NCBI RefSeq assembly: GCF_008065375.1 | Contig: NZ_VJYI01000025.1 | Location: 1-64,000 of the forward strand | Length of the DNA stretch: 64,000 bases | Direction of reading: 5' to 3' | Source: Nonomuraea sp. SYSU D8015 | GTDB taxonomy: Bacteria; Actinomycetota; Actinomycetes; Streptosporangiales; Streptosporangiaceae | Shown: piece after piece, positions 8,360-14,230 of the stretch | Position numbering within the stretch: position 1 is the first letter of the stretch | How the letters are laid out: each line of letters starts with the position of its first letter | Program-made: the position numbers and the translations under genes | The notes under the pieces: model-generated | Databases searched by the model: none | Seen by the model: only the letters and a program-made list of their open reading frames with translations | What the model was told of the DNA's origin: nothing

Positions 8360-8580
8360 CTCTGCATCGATCAGCCATGAGCAGGTTCATCTGGAAGCTG
8401 TAGCGGGCCGCGGCGTAGATGTGCGTGCCGTACTCCACGGGCGTTCCACTGTCGTCGGAGGGCGACGATGCCGGCCGCCCGGAGCAGCTCGTAGAGCCCG
8501 TGCTTCTCCAGCGCGCCGGCCTGACCTCAAGCAGGAAGGCGGGCAGATGGGCGGGACAGTGGCCGGTTCATGCTGATCTC
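8340..8580 (-). pseudogene. Remnant of a GntR/HutC regulator (UTRA domain end)
   Basis: The minus strand encodes SDDSGTPVEYGTHIYAAARY then SFQMNLL, ending at a stop at 8342-8340. This is the typical C-terminus of UTRA ligand-binding domains of HutC-type GntR regulators. A second frame upstream (about 8465-8520) reads LEKHGLYELLRAAGI, also UTRA-like, but it is out of frame and the middle of the domain is missing. The DNA-binding domain is absent. I infer the decayed end of a former local regulator. It fills the gap between the two enzyme genes. Confidence 0.6.
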
Positions 8581-8582
8581 CT

Positions 8583-9980
8583 TCAGAGCGGCGAGACCTC
8601 GAGGGTGAGGTGGAGGGGGCCCGGATAGCGGATCCGGAAGGGGTCGGGGGTGGCGGCGGCGCCGGTGGAGACGGTCACCGACAGGCCCGGCAGGAGCCAG
8701 CGGCCCGCGCCGACGTCGGCCCGGCAGTCCGACTCGAACTCCAGGTCGCCCGCGGCGGTGACCTCGAGCACGCCGTCCTTGGTCACGGTGGCGTCGACGC
8801 CGGCGGACGGCATGACCCGCAGCCAGTGCGGCGCGCCGTCGTCACCGCGCCAGTGCACGGTGACCGGGTGGTACTGATCGTCCGCACCGGTCTTGGCGCC
8901 GCCGGTGTCCTGGGCGCCGATCATGTGGTGCGGCCCGAGCCACGACGTGGCGATCCGCCTCGGGGACTCGGTGACAGTGGTGCTGACCCAGCGGGGCTCC
9001 TCCGGGGCCGGGGCGAGCAGCGCGGCGGCTTTGGGGTGGGCGCCGAGCAGGGCGAAGCAGGGGGCGAAGCACAGGTCGTGCGCGTGGACCGCCTGCGAGG
9101 GGTCGCCGGCGGGCAGCGGCGCGCGCTCCAGGCCGTCGGCCAGCGCGATCCACTGGCCGAGCAGGGACACGTAGCCGGACAGGTCCATGCCGTACGAGCG
9201 GTCGTACGGACCCGCCAGGTTGCGCAGGCCGGGATGGTAGCGCCTGCCGATCTCCGTCCAGAGGCCGACCTCCATCTCGTCGCCGAGTTCGCGCAGCACC
9301 GGCGAGGCGCTGCCGCGCCAGAGGGCCAGCGCGAACAGGTCCACTCCGTAGTAGGTGGGCGAGTTGAACTCGGCGAACGTCCGCGTCCGCCGCCAGATGT
9401 CGAAGACCTGCCGTCCCAGGCTCTCGCCGGCCGCGGCCAGCGCGGGATCCCCGCTCCGGACGCCGACCTCGTGCATGAGATGGGCGCTCATCAGGGCGAT
9501 GTTGCTGTAGTGCGGCGACACCGCGCGTTCTCTGGCGCTGCCGGCCGCCAGGGCCAGCGCACCCGTGATCCGCCGGACCAGGTCGTCCGGCAGCTTCTCG
9601 CCGTACTCGCGCAGGACGAGCAGGAGCGTGCAGCCGACGAACTCGCGCCAGTTCGGGTCGTAGTCATTCCACAGGACCGGGTCGGCGGGGGGCTGCGGCT
9701 CCTGGGGCGAGCGCCGCCAGGTTCCGTCGTACGGCGTCCCCGGCGCCATGTACTGGTGCGTCAGGACCGACGCCAGGGCCTCGGCGGCCCGCTCGGTGTC
9801 GGCCCTCATGAGCAGGCCGAGCGCGTACCAGGAGGTCTCCCTGACGCCATGGGTCCGCCAGGCGTGTGAGGACCTGGCGAGGGAGATCGCGGGGTAGCGC
9901 AGGAGCCGCACTTCGGGGTCCCACAGCGAGTCCATCCACGCCATGGCCCGCGCCGCGAGCTGGTGCCCTGGTCCACTCAC
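8583..9980 (-). CDS. Uncharacterised (alpha/alpha)6-type protein of sugar locus
   Basis: 465 residues, no signal peptide. The helix-rich sequence has conserved-looking aromatic and acidic segments: SHAWRTHGVRETSWYALGLL, LWNDYDPNWREF, FAEFNSPTYYGVDLFALAL and AGPYDRSYGMDLSGY. These fit a six-hairpin toroid such as those of unsaturated glucuronyl hydrolases and lyases, with a beta-rich C-terminal third. I cannot name the family. The start is a GTG at 9980 with AAAGG eight bases before it. It is divergent from the GntR/binding-protein regulator and probably acts on the sugar imported by the upstream transporter. Confidence 0.6.
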   Translation of the reverse strand: MSGPGHQLAARAMAWMDSLWDPEVRLLRYPAISLARSSHAWRTHGVRETSWYALGLLMRADTERAAEALASVLTHQYMAPGTPYDGTWRRSPQEPQPPADPVLWNDYDPNWREFVGCTLLLVLREYGEKLPDDLVRRITGALALAAGSARERAVSPHYSNIALMSAHLMHEVGVRSGDPALAAAGESLGRQVFDIWRRTRTFAEFNSPTYYGVDLFALALWRGSASPVLRELGDEMEVGLWTEIGRRYHPGLRNLAGPYDRSYGMDLSGYVSLLGQWIALADGLERAPLPAGDPSQAVHAHDLCFAPCFALLGAHPKAAALLAPAPEEPRWVSTTVTESPRRIATSWLGPHHMIGAQDTGGAKTGADDQYHPVTVHWRGDDGAPHWLRVMPSAGVDATVTKDGVLEVTAAGDLEFESDCRADVGAGRWLLPGLSVTVSTGAAATPDPFRIRYPGPLHLTLEVSPL

Positions 9981-10000
9981 AGGATCTACCTTTCACCTGT

Positions 10001-10010
10001 TGTCATGACA
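10001..10010. promoter_or_regulatory. Palindrome TGTCATGACA in divergent promoter
   Basis: A perfect 10-bp palindrome between the divergent genes starting at 9980 and 10105. GntR-family proteins often bind such sites, so it may be the operator for the regulator at 10105 and its divergent target. Confidence 0.4.
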
Positions 10011-10104
10011 TTCGGTGATTAGACCTGAGGGAGATGCATAGTGTCAATAGTGGCAAATAGGATGGCAAAAGAACGGCATCGACAGAGTCGACCAAGGGAG
10101 CGTG

Positions 10105-11571
10105 ATGTCGCCCAGTCAGCCGCCTCCGCTGTACGAGCAGCTCAAGGCACGTCTGGTAGCGGACATCCGGGCGGGGCGCTTCGGCCCGGACGGCAGGATC
10201 CCCACCGAGCAGGAGCTGTGTGAGGAGTTCGGGCTGAGCCGCACCCCGGTGGCCAGGGCGCTGACCGAGCTGGCCCAGGAGGGGATCGTCCTGCGGCAGC
10301 GGCGACGCGGCACGTTCGTCAACCCCGCGTGGGCCTGCGGGGCGGCTCCGGCGGAGGAGGAGCAGGAGACGTCCGAGCTGACCGTCCTGGCGACCGGCAC
10401 GGTCAGCGTCGACCACTTGCGGACGGCGGCGGCCGGCGCGGCCGCCCGGCCGCGGATCCGCACGGTGCGGTTCGACGAGCTCCACGCGGCCTTCCTGCGG
10501 GCCATCGCCGAAGGGCGCGGCCCCGACCTGGCCGTCCTCGACTCCGTCTGGGTGGCCGAGTTCGCCAGGGCGGGCTTCCTGACCCCGCTGGAGGAGCTCG
10601 ACGCCGACGGCTGGCTGGCCAACGAGTACACCCGCGACCTGCTGCCACCCTTCTCCCACCGGTTAGGCGGGCACACGCTGGCGGTGCAGGCGCCGGCCGA
10701 CGTCACGGGGCTGTGGTACCGGCGTGACACGTTCGAACGTCTCGGGCTCCGGCCGCCCGGGACGTGGGAGGAGCTGCGTGCCACCGGCCGGCTGCTGGCC
10801 GGAGGGGGTACCGCCCTGGTGATGCCGGGGGGACGCGGGGCAGGAGAAGAGACCACGTATGCGCTGACCGGGCTGCTCGCCGCCAACGGCGCCCTGGTCC
10901 TGGACCAGGAGGGCGAGGTGGTCCTGGACAGCCCGGCGGCCGTGGACACCATGCGCCTGCTCCGCGAGCTGGCCGACGACGGCGTGCTGGCGTCCGGCGT
11001 CGTCGACTACGGCAAGGACGAGGCCGTCACGCTGCTGGGCGCGGGCGGGACCGAGATGTGCGTCGGGGCGAGTTACCAGGCCGGGGTCCTGGCGAAGGTG
11101 ACAGGGCTCTCGCTCGACCGGCTGCACGGCAGGTTCGGCTTCGCCCCGATGCCTCGGGGCCCGGAAGGCCGCTCCGCCGTCATGTGCGGCGGGATGGTCT
11201 ACGCCATCCCGCGGCAGGCCCGCCGTCCCCTGGCCGCCATGCGGCTGCTGCGTGCGGCCATGGCTCCCGACGCCCTGGCGCGGCTGTGCCTCATCACCGG
11301 GCAGCTGCCGCCGCGGCGGACCTCTCTGCAGGCGGCCGCCGCGGTGTCCGCCTTCCACTCCCAGACCGCCGCACTCCTCGACGGCGCCGTCCTGCGTCCG
11401 ACGAGCCCTGTGTACGCGCTCGTGTCCGCCCAGCTCCAGCTCATGATCGAGGACGTGCTCCGCGGGGCGCGCAGCCCGTCGGCCGCCGTCTCCCGCACCG
11501 CGGACCTGATCCGCGCCATCACCATGCCCCCGGACGCGTCACGGCCCGCGGCGGACGGGCTGCGTGCCTGA
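10105..11571 (+). CDS. GntR-type regulator fused to a sugar-binding-protein domain
   Basis: 488 residues. Residues 9-73 are a GntR winged helix (LYEQLKARLVADIRAG, then IPTEQELCEEFGLSRTPVAR and a GTFV wing). Residues from about 90 to 470 resemble an ABC solute-binding protein with no signal peptide: LAVLDSVWVAEFARAGFLTPLEEL, LWYRRDTFERLGLRPPGTWEEL, and late GQLPPRR. It replaces the usual UTRA or FCD effector domain with a cytosolic sugar-binding module, so it probably senses the imported sugar and controls the divergent enzyme genes. GGGAG precedes the ATG by 4 bases; a GTG one codon earlier is possible. The domain order is clear; the ligand is unknown. Confidence 0.85.
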   Translation: MSPSQPPPLYEQLKARLVADIRAGRFGPDGRIPTEQELCEEFGLSRTPVARALTELAQEGIVLRQRRRGTFVNPAWACGAAPAEEEQETSELTVLATGTVSVDHLRTAAAGAAARPRIRTVRFDELHAAFLRAIAEGRGPDLAVLDSVWVAEFARAGFLTPLEELDADGWLANEYTRDLLPPFSHRLGGHTLAVQAPADVTGLWYRRDTFERLGLRPPGTWEELRATGRLLAGGGTALVMPGGRGAGEETTYALTGLLAANGALVLDQEGEVVLDSPAAVDTMRLLRELADDGVLASGVVDYGKDEAVTLLGAGGTEMCVGASYQAGVLAKVTGLSLDRLHGRFGFAPMPRGPEGRSAVMCGGMVYAIPRQARRPLAAMRLLRAAMAPDALARLCLITGQLPPRRTSLQAAAAVSAFHSQTAALLDGAVLRPTSPVYALVSAQLQLMIEDVLRGARSPSAAVSRTADLIRAITMPPDASRPAADGLRA

Positions 11572-11681
11572 GACGGTGACCGCGCACCGGCCGCGCCACA
11601 CGCCCCTCGGCGCGGCCACCACGCCGACCACACGACCGGCTCCGGCCCGCCACCACCGAACCCACCGCCTCCAGGCCGCCG

Positions 11682-11777
11682 GGCACGGCATGGGGCGGGC
11701 ACGGCATGGGGCGGGCACGGCATGGGGCGGGCACGGCATGGGGCGGGCACGGCATGGGGCGGGCACGGCATGGGGCG
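11682..11777. repeat. Six perfect copies of a 16-bp tandem repeat
   Basis: The unit GGCACGGCATGGGGCG is repeated six times without a mismatch. It lies in the gap 11572-11868 between two convergent genes, where I see no gene. Because 16 is not a multiple of three, it reads through all frames and is unlikely to code. Possible roles are a slippage-generated minisatellite or a structured 3' region for the flanking transcripts. Confidence 0.95.
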
Positions 11778-11868
11778 GGGCTGGGCGCGGGCCGAGGCCG
11801 GTGCAGGTTCGGTTTCGGTTTCCGGGTGGCCTCGGCTCGCGGGGACGTGGTGCCGCCCGGGGGTGGCG

Positions 11869-13515
11869 TCACGCCCAGGCGGTGGCCGCTCTGAAGGAGC
11901 TGTCGTCGCGGAACAGGGCGGTGCCGTCGTAGGCGTCCACCCACAGCTCATAGTTGCGGTGGCGGAGGTAGCGGCCGGGGAAGTTGGACGCCTCGAGGCG
12001 GACCGTGCCGCTCGCCGTGCCCGGGTGGGCGTAGAAGGTGGCGTCGGCCTTGAAGGTGGCCGTGCCGTCGTCGGCGGCCAGGCGGACCCGGTAGTCGGAG
12101 TGACGCAGGTACTGGCCGTTGGCGGCGCGGAAGGAGTAGCCGTTCGGGGCGGCCAGGCCGGGGACGATGGTGAAGGTGGCGTCCTGCCTGGTCTGCGCGT
12201 CGCTGGCGGCGGTGACCTCGTGCAGGTAGCCGAGGTGGTTCTGGTGCCTGATGTAGCGGGTGGAGAAGTTCACCGACTGGAGCGATCGGGCGCCCCCGGT
12301 GGGCAGACCGGCCGTGCCCGGGGAGCGGGTGCAGGTGAGGGTGCCGAAGCCGAGCTGGTCGAAGCCGCCGCTGGTGGTGCCGTAATCCCCGCCGCCGCCT
12401 TCCGGCCGGATCTGGGCGACGAATGCGGCGGAGTTCGGCATGGGCAGGCCGCGCCTGATGGCGTAGTGGTGGTAGACCGTCTCCCAGACGGGCCGCACCT
12501 GGCCCCGGCCGGCCGCGGAGATCACGGTGTGGGTCTGCTGGGCGCAGTTCTGGCCGGTGCCCCAGGTGTAGGGGGTGAACGGGACGTCCTCGCCGAGGTT
12601 GTACGTGGCGATGTACTCGCACGCCTTCATGAACCGGTTGTCGGCGTACCCGTACAGGTCGATGCCCTGGTTCCAGGCCATCTCGCAGAAGGCGCCCATC
12701 TGGCCGACGCCCATCATGGTGTGGCCCTGGTCGCGGCCGCTCTCCTGCCACTGGGCCAGCCCGCCGCTGTGCAGGAACGGGATGGCGTGCATGATCGAGC
12801 CGTTGCCCGCCCCGTTCTTGAAGTAGTCGACGGCCCGGTCGATCAGGTCCTGGCGGTCGCAGAGGACCCCGATGGCCAGGATCGAGTTCATGGTGCACAG
12901 ATCCCAGTTGGCCCAGTAGTTGGTGATGCAGGCGTCGTTGTGGTTGCGCAGGAAGGAGTCGTTGAGCGGGTAGAAGACGTTCAGCATCATCCGCTGGAAC
13001 CTGGCCAGGTCGAAGCCGCCGTAACCCCGCATGATCTCGCCCACGTTGGCGAACTGGTAGCCGTAGATTCCCGCGGCCAGGAAGCGGTCGGCGTTGCCGG
13101 TGACCGTGGTGAGCGTGTTCGACCAGGCGTTGAGGATGTCGCGGGCCTTGTCGCCGTGCGCGGTGCTGCCGCTGACCTTCCAGCGCAACGCGTTCTGGTA
13201 GGCGGCGTGGATGTCGTTGTAGAGCTGGGGATAGTTCTGGCCGTCGCCGCCCCGGATGATCGTCGCGGTGGGGCGGGGCGTCCAGGCGCTCTGGGAGTGG
13301 GGGTTGGCGACCAGCCGGTCCCAGCCCGCCTTCCACGGCTGCGCTCCGGCGTTGACCATGGAACGCATCCGGTCGAAGTCGGCCTGGGTGTGCAGGAGGC
13401 CGGGGTGGACGGCCGCCAGCGCGGTGCCGGTTCTGGAGAGCACGGCCGCGCCGACGCCGGCGGCGAGTCCTGTTTTGAGGAGGTTTCTGCGGCTGAGCAG
13501 GTGGGGGGATGTCAT
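11869..13515 (-). CDS. Tat-exported alginate-lyase-fold protein with AbfB-like C-terminal domain
   Basis: 548 residues. A Tat signal (SRRNLLKTGLAAG, residues 9-21) precedes a helical alginate-lyase-type catalytic domain (about 60-390): HPGLLHTQADFDRMRSMV, NYWANWDLC, GRDQGHTMMGVGQM. Residues about 405-545 are a beta-trefoil AbfB/CBM42-like module with repeated FSTRYIRHQN, GQYLRHSDY and GRYLRHRNY motifs that bind arabinofuranose side chains. This suggests a lyase or hydrolase targeted to arabinose-decorated uronic polysaccharide. GAGGAG lies 8 bases before the ATG. The leader carries a 16-bp-arm hairpin, and a TAGAAACCG-type site lies about 200 bases upstream. Confidence 0.85.
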   Translation of the reverse strand: MTSPHLLSRRNLLKTGLAAGVGAAVLSRTGTALAAVHPGLLHTQADFDRMRSMVNAGAQPWKAGWDRLVANPHSQSAWTPRPTATIIRGGDGQNYPQLYNDIHAAYQNALRWKVSGSTAHGDKARDILNAWSNTLTTVTGNADRFLAAGIYGYQFANVGEIMRGYGGFDLARFQRMMLNVFYPLNDSFLRNHNDACITNYWANWDLCTMNSILAIGVLCDRQDLIDRAVDYFKNGAGNGSIMHAIPFLHSGGLAQWQESGRDQGHTMMGVGQMGAFCEMAWNQGIDLYGYADNRFMKACEYIATYNLGEDVPFTPYTWGTGQNCAQQTHTVISAAGRGQVRPVWETVYHHYAIRRGLPMPNSAAFVAQIRPEGGGGDYGTTSGGFDQLGFGTLTCTRSPGTAGLPTGGARSLQSVNFSTRYIRHQNHLGYLHEVTAASDAQTRQDATFTIVPGLAAPNGYSFRAANGQYLRHSDYRVRLAADDGTATFKADATFYAHPGTASGTVRLEASNFPGRYLRHRNYELWVDAYDGTALFRDDSSFRAATAWA

Positions 13516-13540
13516 GCCATACCTCTCCTCTGGTTGGGGA

Positions 13541-13590
13541 CCCGGGTGTGCGGCGGGTGTGTGCTAGGTGAAAGCCGCCGCACACCCGGG
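13541..13590. repeat. 16-bp-arm inverted repeat in the leader of the alginate-lyase gene
   Basis: CCCGGGTGTGCGGCGG (13541-13556) is perfectly complementary to 13575-13590, with an 18-base loop. It ends 12 bases before the GAGGAG site (13529-13524) of the gene starting at 13515, inside its probable 5' leader. It could be an attenuator, an mRNA-stabilising hairpin or an old terminator. No T run follows on either strand. Confidence 0.85.
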
Positions 13591-13718
13591 AGCTCAGGTG
13601 GCCTTATAAGGCGTTTCGCATCGCTTGGTTCTCCAGGGATCGGCCAAGGCGGAGAGAAGGGCTCTCGATGGCCGGATTCGAGGGGTGAGGGGCTGCACGG
13701 GGCACCATCGGCCCGTGT

Positions 13719-13736
13719 GATAGAAACCGGTGCCTA
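13719..13736. promoter_or_regulatory. LacI-type operator candidate 1 (TAGAAACCGGTGCCTA)
   Basis: TAGAAACCGGTGCCTA, with TAG/CTA ends and a central CCGG, matches three other sites in the window (13961, 20698, 20877). It lies upstream of the alginate-lyase-type gene starting at 13515. Confidence 0.6.
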
Positions 13737-13944
13737 GAGGCTAGATCCACTCCCTGACCACCACAAGCCCTCGTTATACCAGCGTTACAAAACGCGAAAC
13801 CGACGGATGCGGCACTGGAATGCCTACATTTCCGCATGCCAGCGCCCATATGGCACGCTCCAGACGACGGCGCTCCCCCGCGGTCTCGGCGCTCGCCGCG
13901 ACCTGGAGCCGCCGACCCGCCCTTTCACCGGACCAGTCCACCTT

Positions 13945-13976
13945 TGCCATGTGGCATGGCATAGAAACCGTTGACA
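13945..13976. promoter_or_regulatory. Inverted repeat plus operator candidate 2 (TAGAAACCGTTGACA)
   Basis: A 7-bp-arm inverted repeat (TGCCATG, 13945-13951, and complement at 13955-13961) directly abuts ATAGAAACCGTTGACA (13961-13976). The latter shares TAGAAACCG with the other three sites. Two regulators or a composite operator could act here; the target may be a gene now lost. Confidence 0.45.
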
Positions 13977-14062
13977 CGAACCGCGGGCCACGCGAAAGGC
14001 GCCGCGCGCCGGCCCGGAACTCCTGCTCCTGGTCGACGAGGCCGGTCACCGGCGTCAACCCG

Positions 14063-14225
14063 GCCTCGGCCAGCTCACGAGGTGGTCGTCCTCGTAGCGG
14101 CCGAGGCCGTCCTGTCGGCCAGGTCCATGGTGACGTAGCCGACGTCCAGGTCGGCCGGCGGCAGGTGCATCTTCTCGACGGCGGCGGTGCGGCATCCGGC
14201 GCGGCGCAGGGCCTTGAGCTCGTCC
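14063..14225 (-). pseudogene. Unidentified coding remnant
   Basis: The minus strand reads ELKALRRAGCRTAAVEKMHL, then PPADLDVGYVTMDLADRT, and after a one-base shift GLGRYEDDHLVSWPRPG and a stop. The codon pattern and acidic/aromatic content look protein-like, but I do not recognise the family. It abuts the end of the 965-residue gene and is probably the C-terminal stub of a deleted gene. Confidence 0.35.
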
Positions 14226-14230
14226 CCTGG

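Larger units (their letters stand above)
13516..14230. other. Long regulatory intergenic region
   Basis: About 700 bases without an intact gene. It holds the leader hairpin (13541-13590), two TAGAAACCG operator-like sites (13719-13736 and 13961-13976), an inverted repeat beside the second (13945-13961) and a coding remnant (14063-14225). It is AT-richer than its surroundings around 13730-13800, as expected for promoters. Confidence 0.7.

Noticed and set aside
11682..11777. CRISPR array
   Set aside because: The copies are contiguous 16-bp units without spacers and no cas genes are near.
11722..13737. 671-residue plus-strand open frame starting in the 16-bp repeat
   Set aside because: Antisense to the alginate-lyase/AbfB gene, whose Tat signal and domains are clear.
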